DNA of 64,000 bases, from the NCBI GenBank assembly GCA_965277025.1, contig OZ255706.1, positions 2,418,001 to 2,482,000 of the forward strand, given 5' to 3'. Position 1 is the first letter of the stretch, and every line of letters begins with the position of its first letter. Below are positions 55,585 to 63,992 of the stretch, in pieces. The DNA comes from Methylomarinum sp965277025. Lineage in GTDB: Bacteria > Pseudomonadota > Gammaproteobacteria > Methylococcales > Methylomonadaceae. Under the pieces are notes generated by a model, which saw only the letters and a list, made by a program, of their open reading frames with translations, was not told where the DNA came from and did not search any database. Both the position numbers and the translations under genes were made by a program.

Positions 55585-55660
55585 GTCCCCATCGTCTAGA
55601 GGCCTAGGACACCGCCCTTTCACGGCGGTAACGGGGGTTCGAACCCCCCTGGGGACGCCA
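55585..55660 (+). tRNA. tRNA-Glu (anticodon TTC)
   Basis: 76 nt including CCA. Acceptor stem GTCCCCA/TGGGGAC; anticodon loop CTTTCAC closed by CCGCC/GGCGG; T-arm GGGGGTTCGAACCCCC. It lies 20 bp after tRNA-Ala. Confidence 0.95.
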
Positions 55661-55666
55661 TATTTG

Positions 55667-55697
55667 CCCCACCTGTTATTCAGGTGGGGTATTTTTT
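55667..55697 (+). terminator. Rho-independent terminator of the tRNA pair
   Basis: A 9-bp stem CCCCACCTG/CAGGTGGGG with a TTATT loop, followed by TATTTTTT. Confidence 0.9.
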
Positions 55698-55736
55698 GTC
55701 TACAGGTTTTTCTCATTCGACAATGTTTGATTGTCA

Positions 55737-55845
55737 GTAACTACTCAGCGTATTTTACCAAAAGCATCAGGTCACTGAGTAAATTCCGGTAATTTCCCCT
55801 TAAATACCAGTACCAACGCTTCAGAGGCACTGACATGATGTTTAC
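55737..55845 (-). mobile_element. IS66 3' end fragment
   Basis: The last 109 bp of the IS66 (GTAACTACTCAGCG end and final transposase codons with the GKLP segment), cut at an IS701-like insertion. Confidence 0.9.
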
Positions 55846-55846
55846 T

Positions 55847-56969
55847 AGAAGTTACGCATTGACAACAGATCGAAATTTTGGGTTTAAATGATTCATATTT
55901 GGCATAAAGGTGTCGATAAACGAAGCCATAACATCGTTGAATAAATTCCGCTGTACGCTATAGCAATTATTAATCACGTCTGCAAAGCTCAATTTTTGTA
56001 ATTGAACAAAGCCACAAATTGCAGAAAAAATATGATTATTTATTGCTCTTTTATTGCGAACCTGGAACCGCTCAATATTACACACCTGCTTTATTGCCCG
56101 ATGATATTGCTCAATCTGCCAATGCCTGTCATGTTGTTCGGTAAATGCTTTCTTGTCAAAAACAGCGGTTTTTTCTTCATCAGGTAGTGAACTTATGTAA
56201 TGGCGAACTTGTTCTTTCAAGGTCGTCCGAAATAATTTCACATACCCAAAATTTTTGAGCCAAACCATTAAGCCGTCTTCCGGGATTTCTAATTGCCTGA
56301 CTTGAACCCATGAACCTTTTTCAACAGAGACTAATCGATTACCTTCCACTGCAAAGAATAATCCTGTCTGATGATTTCTTATCAATTTAAGATTATCCAC
56401 GCAACTGTACCAGCTATCTCCTGTTACAAAACCAGGTTCTAGTCCCCAAGCTAATACTTCGGTCAGCATGTCTTGAAAATAGTCATTTTTTGTCTTTCCT
56501 TCCGCCTTATCGACCACCCGGAAATTCAGTGGTTGGTGTTTTCCTTGAATGTCTGTGTAGTACAACGTGACAAGATTGATTCCCTTGACTGCTCTATGAT
56601 GTTTTCCCGACCAAAAATAACTGACATATGCCATATATTGGCTATAAGGTTTATCAAGAACACTATCGTCAACACTCAAGGTTCCGCCCTTTAAATTCAG
56701 GCTTGCGCTGGCTTCATTGTATAAATCTCGCCCAGTGTAATGCTCCCGATTTAGAAATCGATTTACGCTATCATGTGATATTGACATGACTTCTCCTAAT
56801 CGTCGACAACTAGCTTGTTTCGGCTCACTTAATAAAAAACCAATATACATGGGTAATGTACAGCAGGCTGTTGAGGGGCGTGTTATTTCTCTTATCAAGG
56901 TTTGCCTTGCATTGACTTTGGGATTTTTTAAACCCATAGTTTAACATTGCCTGTCAATGCGTAACTTCT
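55847..56969 (-). mobile_element. IS701-like element (type A), copy 2
   Basis: Full length, 1123 bp, with both AGAAGTTACGC ends. The left flank is an IS66 fragment and the right flank an IS3 fragment, and no 7-bp duplication is seen, so the two flanks come from different loci. Confidence 0.9.
55852..56937 (-). CDS. IS701-like DDE transposase (type A), copy 2
   Basis: 361 residues, intact, differing from the 26183-27268 protein at only a few positions (I/V changes in INLVTLYYTD and EPGFVTGD, and S for G in NNCYSVQR). Same candidate DDE residues. Confidence 0.88.
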   Translation of the reverse strand: MGLKNPKVNARQTLIREITRPSTACCTLPMYIGFLLSEPKQASCRRLGEVMSISHDSVNRFLNREHYTGRDLYNEASASLNLKGGTLSVDDSVLDKPYSQYMAYVSYFWSGKHHRAVKGINLVTLYYTDIQGKHQPLNFRVVDKAEGKTKNDYFQDMLTEVLAWGLEPGFVTGDSWYSCVDNLKLIRNHQTGLFFAVEGNRLVSVEKGSWVQVRQLEIPEDGLMVWLKNFGYVKLFRTTLKEQVRHYISSLPDEEKTAVFDKKAFTEQHDRHWQIEQYHRAIKQVCNIERFQVRNKRAINNHIFSAICGFVQLQKLSFADVINNCYSVQRNLFNDVMASFIDTFMPNMNHLNPKFRSVVNA

Positions 56970-56970
56970 A

Positions 56971-57025
56971 CCTCTTTTTTCAATAGTCATAGTTTAAACT
57001 ATTGTCCGGATTACGGGGTCCACTA
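56971..57025 (-). mobile_element. IS3 5' end fragment
   Basis: The terminal 55 bp of the IS3 5' end (to GGGGTCCACTA). It overlaps by about 18 bp the sequence already present at 47770-47787, so it is not simply the missing piece of copy 2. Confidence 0.85.
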
Positions 57026-57698
57026 TAAAAAGCCAGGGTATTGATGCGGATTTAGAATTTCATTATTCTTGGATAGATGCTTGCCACCGAGTTTTAAAAC
57101 CTAATGGTTCATTATGGGTTTCAGGAACATATCACTCTATTTATACTTGTGGATATGTTTTACAAAAACAAGGCTGGCATATAATCAATGATATTTGTTG
57201 GTTCAAACCAAATGCTTCTCCAAATCTATCGTGTCGCATGTTTACGGCTAGTCATGAAACTTTATTATGGGTTAAAAAAAATCAAAAAGCCAAACATACA
57301 TTTAATTATGAGGCAATGAAGTTTGGTAATTTTCCTAATGACGTGATAAAAAAGCCAGAGAAACAAATGCGTAGCGTGTGGGCAATAGGAACACCAAAAG
57401 ATGGTGAAAAAAAAAACATGGTAAACATCCAACACAAAAACCAGAACCCTTATTAGATAGAATAATTGTCGCATCTTCAAACGATGGTGACATTATTCTT
57501 GATCCATTTTGTGGAAGTGCTACTACAGGTGTTTGTGCTTTAAGACATAAACGTAAATTTATTGGCATTGACTCTGAAAAAGAATATTTAGATAGTCTGG
57601 CCATTCCAAGGCTTTTAGATGAATTAAAAAGAAATAAATCTAATACCGATATTCCACAAGTTTGTGAGGATGACCCACACTATATTATGTTACCGTAG
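57026..57698 (+). pseudogene. DNA methyltransferase (beta class), C-terminal part, frameshifted
   Basis: It continues the gene begun at 46290: SQGIDADLEFHYSWI, then SLWVSGTYHS and WHIINDICWFKPN. After a run of ten A residues at 57407-57416 the frame shifts. With nine A it would read EKKHGKHPTQKPEPLLDRI, and then motif I DPFCGSATTG and FIGIDSEKEY, ending TAG at 57696-57698. So the whole enzyme is recognisable as an N6-adenine or N4-cytosine methyltransferase of about 280 residues. It is inactive through the IS3 insertion and possibly the frameshift. The endonuclease-like gene follows after 8 bp. Confidence 0.85.
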
Positions 57699-57706
57699 GT
57701 TTAAGT

Positions 57707-58199
57707 ATGGAACGTAAAGAAGCAGTAGAAAAGTTAAATCAATTAGTAGGAAAAGAACTTCATGAATTAGCAAATAATTTTGGAGTAACAATTTATCGCA
57801 GCGGCAGAGTAAATAAAGGCTGGGCGGGGCATGTTTTTGAACGTTTTTTAGAACTTCCCATTAATTCAGCCCAATCACCAGATTTTGGTTCATGGGAACT
57901 CAAGTCCATACCATTAAAAAAATTGAAAAACGGCTCTCTTACTTTTAAGGAAACAATGGCTATAACCATGATCGATCCTATTAATGTTTGTCAAAAAGAA
58001 TTTGAAGAAAGCCATTTATTAGCAAAACTAAATAAAGCTGTTGTTGCAAGAACTGTCGGTAATCATATTGATGATCCAAGCTATATCCATTCTATTGTAG
58101 AATTTACTCTTGATAGTATGTTATATGATGCGGTAAAAGCTGATTATGACCTAGTTAGGAATGTATTGCTTGATCCTCAACAAGGATTTGAGGCTTTTA
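57707..58199 (+). pseudogene. MutH/Sau3AI-like restriction endonuclease, 3' end lost to IS3
   Basis: The 164 codons retained start with ERKEAVEKLNQL. GWAGHVFERFL corresponds to the MutH region that carries its first acidic residue, and SPDFGSWELKSIPL gives the D-x(n)-E-x-K nuclease site (D59, E64, K66); LTFKETMAITMI follows as in MutH and Sau3AI. It is encoded 8 bp after the methyltransferase, so this is a type II restriction-modification pair. The C-terminal part is missing: coding sequence stops at the IS3 5' end (58200). The recognition sequence cannot be read. Confidence 0.8.
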
Positions 58200-58242
58200 T
58201 AGTGGACCCCGTAATCCGGACAATAGTTTAAACTATGACTAT
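58200..58242 (+). mobile_element. IS3 5' end fragment inside the endonuclease gene
   Basis: The first 43 bp of the IS3 (TAGTGGACCCCG... to ATGACTAT), cut by an IS701-like element. It is in opposite orientation to the IS3 fragment at 56971-57025. Confidence 0.88.
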
Positions 58243-59365
58243 AGAAGTTACGCATTGACAGGCAATGTTAAACTATGGGTTTAAAAATCCCAAAGTCAAT
58301 GCAAGGCAAACCTTGATAAGAGAAATAACACGCCCCTCAACAGCCTGCTGTACATTACCCATGTATATTGGTTTTTTATTAAGTGAGCCGAAACAAGCTG
58401 GTTGTCGACGATTAGGAGAAGTCATGTCAATATCACATGATAGCGTAAATCGATTTCTAAATCGGGAGCATTACACTGGGCGAGATTTATACAATGAAGC
58501 CAGCGCAAGCCTGAATTTAAAGGGCGGAACCTTGAGTGTTGACGATAGTGTTCTTGATAAACCTTATAGCCAATATATGGCATATGTCAGTTATTTTTGG
58601 TCGGGAAAACATCATAGAGCAGTCAAGGGAATCAATCTTGTCACGTTGTACTACACAGACATTCAAGGAAAACACCAACCACTGAATTTCCGGGTGGTCG
58701 ATAAGGCGGAAGGAAAGACAAAAAATGACTATTTTCAAGACATGCTGACCGAAGTATTAGCTTGGGGACTAGAACCTGGTTTTGTAACAGGAGATAGCTG
58801 GTACAGTTGCGTGGATAATCTTAAATTGATAAGAAATCATCAGACAGGATTATTCTTTGCAGTGGAAGGTAATCGATTAGTCTCTGTTGAAAAAGGTTCA
58901 TGGGTTCAAGTCAGGCAATTAGAAATCCCGGAAGACGGCTTAATGGTTTGGCTCAAAAATTTTGGGTATGTGAAATTATTTCGGACGACCTTGAAAGAAC
59001 AAGTTCGCCATTACAATAAGTTCACTACCTGATGAAGAAAAAACCGCTGTTTTTGACAAGAAAGCATTTACCGAACAACATGACAGGCATTGGCAGATTG
59101 AGCAATATCATCGGGCAATAAAGCAGGTGTGTAATATTGAGCGGTTCCAGGTTCGCAATAAAAGAGCAATAAATAATCATATTTTTTCTCCAATTTGTGG
59201 CTTTGTTCAATTACAAAAATTGAGCTTTGCAGACGTGATTAATAATTGCTATAGCGTACAGCGGAATTTATTCAACGATGTTATGGCTTCGTTTATCGAC
59301 ACCTTTATGCCAAATATGAATCATTTAAACCCAAAATTTCGATCTGTTGTCAATGCGTAACTTCT
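58243..59365 (+). mobile_element. IS701-like element (type A), copy 3, inactive
   Basis: Both ends are present; 1123 bp. The flanks (IS3 on the left, IS66 on the right) do not match. Confidence 0.9.
58265..59360 (+). pseudogene. IS701-like transposase, two frameshifts
   Basis: Compared with copies 1 and 2, one A is missing near the start (GGGTTTAAAAATCCC) and one A is gained at about 59014 (CATTACAATAAG for CATTACATAAG). The frame breaks into 58265-59032 and 59127-59360. The third catalytic motif is on the second piece. Confidence 0.88.
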
Positions 59366-59366
59366 A

Positions 59367-59597
59367 TAATAATCTCGGTGAGAATGATATCCGCATGACC
59401 AAGGTGCAGCAAAAAATATCGGGGTGTTTCAGGAGTGAGCAGGGTGCCATCACCTTCTGCCGTATTCGGGGATATCTATCCACTTGTCGTAAACATCATG
59501 TCAGTGCCTCTGAAGCGTTGGTACTGGTATTTAAGGGGAAATTACCGGAATTTACTCAGTGACCTGATGCTTTTGGTAAAATACGCTGAGTAGTTAC
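59367..59597 (+). mobile_element. IS66 3' end fragment
   Basis: The last 231 bp of IS66 (from AATAATC-CGGTGAGAATG to GTAGTTAC), keeping the ENDIRM active-site motif and the GKLP segment. It abuts the parvulin gene. Confidence 0.9.
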
Positions 59598-60847
59598 AAA
59601 AATATTATTGATCGGTCTGTTTTGCAGTCTGATAAACAACCCTGTTTGGGCTGAGACGGTTTTAGTCACCATTGGCAACACTGGCAAGGTGACTGACCGG
59701 CAACTGGAAGCCGCCATGCGTGCCGCACCGTTCGCGACACAGTTTCCCAGTATGGATGAAAAAGACCCAAGCTTATTTACGTGGCGATATACTGCTAAGA
59801 CTGGCCCGGGCGGAGGCGCTGTATCTGGAAGCTGTCGCCAACAAAATCCCTGAATCTGCTATTTTTCAGCAGGAAATGAGTAATTTCAAGACCAGCTTGC
59901 TGGCACAGCGTTTTTTACTCGACCTGGGTAGAAATATTTCCATTCCTGATGATATTGCCGAAAAGCTGGAAGCGAATACTCAAGGCAATAGTGATGCCCT
60001 GAAAGCAGCCCGTTCGGCTTTTATCGCCAAACAGTTTAAACAAACCAAAGCTGACAAACTAAAAGACTTACGCCAGGCAGCTTTAATAAAAACCTATTTT
60101 GACCACCTTGACGCAGCTGATCAAAAAACTGTTCTGGCCCAGGGTGATCATTTAATCATTCGTTATGGCGACCTGGTCCCCGAAGGGGCAACCGACATTG
60201 ATGCAAAACAGGTAGAGGAAAAAGTTGATCAATGGATCGACCTGATTATAATGGCTCGCGCTGCTCAAGAAAATAGCGAAAATATTGATGCCTCTTTGAA
60301 AGAATATGGGCGCAATCTGGCGGTCAGAATCTTGCTTGCGCAAAAAGAACGGGAATGGATTCCAGATGAGAACACCTTGCTGGATTATTTTCAACAACAC
60401 CCCAAAATTGGCTACATCCCCGAACGTCGCCAAATCGGCCAGATTGTACTGGCCAGCCAGCAGGAAGCAGAGGCCATCCGGCAACGCATTCTGGACGGTG
60501 AAAGCCTGTTTACCCTGGCGGGTCAATACAGCATAGATCCTTATGGCAAACAACGCTCCGGCGATATGGGCTGGCTGACAGAAGGCAGTGGCAGCCCTGA
60601 AATTGAAAAAGTTTTGCCGAAACTAAAGGATAATGAAATCAGCCCTGTCATCAAAACAGCCAAAGGCTGGCACATCATCACTATTGTCAGTCGTAAACCC
60701 GCCGAACAAAAAAACTTTAATGACATAAAAGACCGGGTCCGGCAAAAACTGCTGGCTGAAAAAATTACCGCTTATATCCAGCAAGTGACTGAACGATATC
60801 CGCTAAAGTGGTTGTTGCCGGATAAAACATCAGAATCAGTAGAATAG
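59598..60847 (+). pseudogene. Parvulin-type peptidyl-prolyl isomerase (PpiC/SurA-like), start displaced by IS66 and frameshifted
   Basis: The frame opens from the IS66 end: a signal peptide lacking its natural ATG (KILLIGLFCSLINNPVWA), then the SurA_N-like region. At about 59770 one extra C (CCC for CC) shifts the frame; reading on as EKDQAYLRGDILLRLARAEAL restores homology to the stop at 60847. The parvulin domain is at the C-terminal end (RRQIGQIVLAS, LFTLAGQYSIDPYGKQRSGDMGW, KGWHIITI). The protein would be a periplasmic folding chaperone for outer-membrane or secreted proteins, about 410 residues. A TTG at 59608 could serve as start, but the frameshift would still have to be an error for a product to form. 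Confidence 0.8.
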
Positions 60848-60905
60848 CTTGTCAAAACATTCTCTAGCCGGTAAAGTGCGTGGCTTTTATTGACTGTATC
60901 CTTCT

Positions 60906-61670
60906 ATGACTATATCCCCGTCGATTATCGAAAACATTATTCGCCAAGCCGGCAAAATTGCGCTGGAACAATTTAATGACCTGGCCAACATGAAGGTTAA
61001 CAAAAAAAGCTCCCGCGACCTGGTCACAACTGCTGATGTCGCGGTGGAAGCCTATTTAAAGCAAGAACTCACTAAATCCTATCCTGAATTTGGCTTTTGG
61101 GGGGAAGAAAGCGGCCAATCAGAAAACCAGACCAATCGCTGGATTGTCGACCCCATCGATGGCACACATTCCTTCGCCAAAGGCCAGTATTTCTGGTCGA
61201 TCAGCGTGGCATTGGAAATTGATGGCGAATTGATGTTCGGCGCAGTCTATGCCCCTGCATTGGATGATTATTATTTCGCTGAAAAAGGTCACGGAGCATT
61301 CAAAAATGCTCAAGCCATTCATGTTTCTGATGAAACCAGTCTGGAAGAGTCAATGATCGCCACCGGCTTTGCTTGCCTGCGTTCCTATCTGGACGATAAC
61401 AATCTGGAACGCTTCGCCCGTATCGCCATGGTCACAACAGGACAACGTCGCTTTGGCTCCGCTGCAATGGATCTCTGCCTGGTCGCTGACGGCCAGGTCG
61501 ATGCTTTTTGGGAACAGGAACTGAATTTATATGATGTCGCCGGCGGCGCAATTATTGTGAAAGAAGCCGGTGGAACCATTACCGACTTCAAAGGCAATGA
61601 TGTTTTGAATCCCAAACAAATTTTGGCGACAAATGGCCATTTACTCAAACAACTGCTGCCATTGATGTGA
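60906..61670 (+). CDS. Inositol monophosphatase-family phosphatase (HisN/IMPase-like)
   Basis: A 254-residue Mg-dependent, Li-sensitive-type sugar phosphatase. Metal site residues: E in FWGEESG (about 68), DPIDGTHSF (about 84-92), and D in LYDVAGGAIIVKEAGG (about 204). It could act on inositol phosphates, histidinol phosphate or PAP; HisN-type enzymes of this length are common in gammaproteobacteria. It follows the parvulin gene by 58 bp. Confidence 0.88.
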   Translation: MTISPSIIENIIRQAGKIALEQFNDLANMKVNKKSSRDLVTTADVAVEAYLKQELTKSYPEFGFWGEESGQSENQTNRWIVDPIDGTHSFAKGQYFWSISVALEIDGELMFGAVYAPALDDYYFAEKGHGAFKNAQAIHVSDETSLEESMIATGFACLRSYLDDNNLERFARIAMVTTGQRRFGSAAMDLCLVADGQVDAFWEQELNLYDVAGGAIIVKEAGGTITDFKGNDVLNPKQILATNGHLLKQLLPLM

Positions 61671-61989
61671 TGACAAAGCAGTTTGCTGAAGCGGAACTGC
61701 TCTGACAAGGCATAACTATCTATACATCTTGCTAGTTCCCAAGCTCCCGCTTGGGAACCTTTGATCTGGAAGCTCTGCTTCAACAAGGCAGGGTTTTCCA
61801 AGGTTCGGCTTGGTGCCGCTGGAATTTAGGAGGCTGTCGGATTATGGATGATTCTATTGCGATAGCGGGAGCGGCGTATTTTTCCGCTCTTTTTCGTTGC
61901 GTAGCACCACGTAGCTCTACCAAAAGAGCAAAAAAATCCACTCGATTTCCCACTCGTCTCGTCACGAACCCCCATAACCCGACAACCTC
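61671..61989. other. Spacer filled by hairpin repeats and a MITE-like element
   Basis: This 319-bp spacer between convergent genes contains the palindromes at 61735-61781 and the inverted-repeat element at 61827-61992. No coding sequence is seen. Confidence 0.7.
61735..61781. repeat. Hairpin pair related to the 16.9-kb REP block
   Basis: GTTCCCAAGC/GCTTGGGAAC (10 bp, 4-nt loop) followed by GAAGC/GCTTC around TCT. A looser TTCCA...TGGAA pair continues to 61824. Confidence 0.75.
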
Positions 61990-61992
61990 CTA
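61827..61992. mobile_element. MITE-like element with 20-bp imperfect inverted repeats
   Basis: 166 bp bounded by TAGGAGGCTGTCGGATTATGG and, inverted, TAGGAGGTTGTCGGGTTATGG (two mismatches in 21). Both outer bases are TA, as after IS630/Tc1-type transposition. It has no coding capacity. The right edge supplies the TAG stop of the neighbouring minus-strand gene. Confidence 0.7.
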
Positions 61993-62952
61993 GGAATAAT
62001 GTTCTTCCAGTTCTTTTTCTAATAATGACTGAAGCAGCGATTCATAATGCCGACGCAAGTTGAAATCCGTAGGTCTCGGCATGCCCAACCGATCTTCCAG
62101 TTTAAAGCGCAACTCGGTTAAAAAATGACGCCGCAAGGTACTGTCTTCCGGTACTCTCGGTTTTGCCACAACCACCCTTTCTGTAACGACAACTTGCTGC
62201 ACAGCACCTGGCACAGCAAGCTCTTCAAGCGCCTGAACCAATTTACTGTCTAATAACTGATCATAATGCCGTTTCAAGGTTGAATCAGTCGGACGCTTGC
62301 CCAGTGCTTCTTCAGTAGTCGTTAACAATTGCGTCATAAAATGCCGTCTTAAAGCACTGTCTTGCGGTACAACATCAGAAAACTTTTCGGCAAGTTGCAA
62401 TAACTCATCCAGTGGTTTCCAATATTTTGCTGTAACGCTTGACGTTCCAGTGGCAGTAGCCGAGGTTTTTTTCTCGGCGGCTATCTGGTCAAAGTTATTC
62501 TCATAATCAGCAACTTGTTGCTTCAGCTGCAACAACGCCTGACCACTTTTTTTAATATCTTCTATTGACTTACCCAGATAAACCGCACCGGCAATGGCAA
62601 ATAATACTGTAGTAATCGCCAAGCCTATTGATTGTTGATTGAAAAGATAAAGCACAATACCGCCAAATACCAGCAACATCCCAATAATAAACAAGATTAT
62701 TGTTTTGACTTCAGCAGCAATAACTTTATCGCCATCTTTGTTGACATGCAAATCCGGCAAACCCACGTCTCTTAGGCTATCAGGGTCACGGATATCGCAA
62801 CCAATTTGCTTGGCTAGCGCCAGGGTTTCGTAATCTTGCTGAATTCGTTTGTTTCGTCGTCGGCTTTTTTGACTGAGATAAATTATCGCCAGTAATGACA
62901 CGAAAACAGCAACTAACACTAAAGCCAATTCAAAATTTATTGAATTATCCAT
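61990..62952 (-). CDS. Membrane protein with duplicated D-x-x-L-R-R-H repeats
   Basis: A 320-residue protein; the start at 62952 is chosen for the GGAGG ribosome binding site 6 nt upstream (a GTG at 62964 is in frame). One N-terminal helix (ALVLVAVFVSLLAIIYLS) precedes a basic segment and then two further helices (about residues 85-120). A coiled-coil stretch (about 125-155) leads to a C-terminal soluble part made of two about 55-residue repeats. Each contains two short units: DSALRRHF then TDSTLKRHY, and DSTLRRHF then TDFNLRRHY. I do not recognise the family. The stop codon is contributed by the MITE edge, so the original C-terminus may have been longer. Confidence 0.7.
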   Translation of the reverse strand: MDNSINFELALVLVAVFVSLLAIIYLSQKSRRRNKRIQQDYETLALAKQIGCDIRDPDSLRDVGLPDLHVNKDGDKVIAAEVKTIILFIIGMLLVFGGIVLYLFNQQSIGLAITTVLFAIAGAVYLGKSIEDIKKSGQALLQLKQQVADYENNFDQIAAEKKTSATATGTSSVTAKYWKPLDELLQLAEKFSDVVPQDSALRRHFMTQLLTTTEEALGKRPTDSTLKRHYDQLLDSKLVQALEELAVPGAVQQVVVTERVVVAKPRVPEDSTLRRHFLTELRFKLEDRLGMPRPTDFNLRRHYESLLQSLLEKELEEHYS

Positions 62953-63080
62953 AACAACCTCCACATAACCTGACTATTATTATTTTTTTACATCGATCTA
63001 ACTCTATGATTTTACAAACAACAGGGGTTTCAGTATCGCGCTTAACTTGCCAGAAAACAAGCCATTTCAGAAGCTGTTCC

Positions 63081-63992
63081 TCAATTTCCAGGTACAAACG
63101 AGTCAAGATCATCACTGAAAAGAATGGGACCGGAATATCTTTTCGCAATAATTCTACGACTTTCAGCCTCTTTACCTAAGGTTCTACTCATGCGATGCGA
63201 CAACACCAGTTTTTTCACCTTGGCCTTGCCGGCAATTTTGCCAATTTCTGACGGCGGCATGTGTAATTGTCGTGCAACACCTTTGGTCTGTTCGGGTATG
63301 GCATGATGTGCAACCAACAAATCTACTTGCTGCGCCAGCGATGAAAGCCGATGATAATGATTACTCATATCACCGGAAAAAACCAAACGACAGCCGGCAA
63401 CATCTATCCGCCAAGCCAATGCTGGTAATGGCCCATGATGCACAGATACTGCGGACAGGCTGATACCTTGCTGAATATTTTCAAATGTCTGTATTTGTGT
63501 TTTGCTGATATCAACAGTTTTTACTTTGATGTGATATTTCGCCACACGATTTTGATCGAAATAATTGCTTAAGTAAGGATACAATCCATTATTAGAAAAC
63601 AAATCCGCCACAAATTGATCCGTTGGTGGCAACAACTGGTTACCCGTCGGTCCTATAATCAATAAATCTTGATCTCGTCCGGTAAAATAAAACCCTTTGA
63701 TCAATGCAGGTAATTCAGCACTATGATCTACATGTAAATGGGAATAAAGCACCATTGCTAAATCATTGGGGTGAGCGGCCGATTTATCGTAATTCAGCAT
63801 GGAACCCGGACCTGTATCCAGCATAATGATACCTTTATCATCCAGCCAAATCAGATAACTGGTCGATGCCCGTTGATCGGTTATTTCTGGCCCACCCGAC
63901 CCCAGCACCTGAACTTTAACCCGTGATTGTTGACATTCCGCTCCTACCTGTAAACTAAAAAGCAAAAACAACCCAGCCCAGAAAATTTTCAT
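63081..63992 (-). CDS. Periplasmic metallo-beta-lactamase-fold hydrolase
   Basis: A 303-residue protein with a signal peptide (IFWAGLFLLFSLQVGA). Metal-binding motifs are HLHVDHSAE (about residues 85-93), H in VSVHHGPLPA (about 187), D in VFSGDMSNHY (about 205) and H in VLSHRMSRT (about 265). The layout is that of RNase Z/arylsulfatase-like MBL enzymes, but the export signal points to a periplasmic substrate, so a tRNA-processing role is unlikely. The substrate is unknown. Its start is 8 bases from the window end, so upstream context is not visible. Confidence 0.83.
   Translation of the reverse strand: MKIFWAGLFLLFSLQVGAECQQSRVKVQVLGSGGPEITDQRASTSYLIWLDDKGIIMLDTGPGSMLNYDKSAAHPNDLAMVLYSHLHVDHSAELPALIKGFYFTGRDQDLLIIGPTGNQLLPPTDQFVADLFSNNGLYPYLSNYFDQNRVAKYHIKVKTVDISKTQIQTFENIQQGISLSAVSVHHGPLPALAWRIDVAGCRLVFSGDMSNHYHRLSSLAQQVDLLVAHHAIPEQTKGVARQLHMPPSEIGKIAGKAKVKKLVLSHRMSRTLGKEAESRRIIAKRYSGPILFSDDLDSFVPGN

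Noticed and set aside
53295..55736. Active composite transposon carrying gltX
   Set aside because: One bounding IS66 is a 109-bp remnant and the other a half element, and no outer target duplication is seen; recombination or relocation is more likely.
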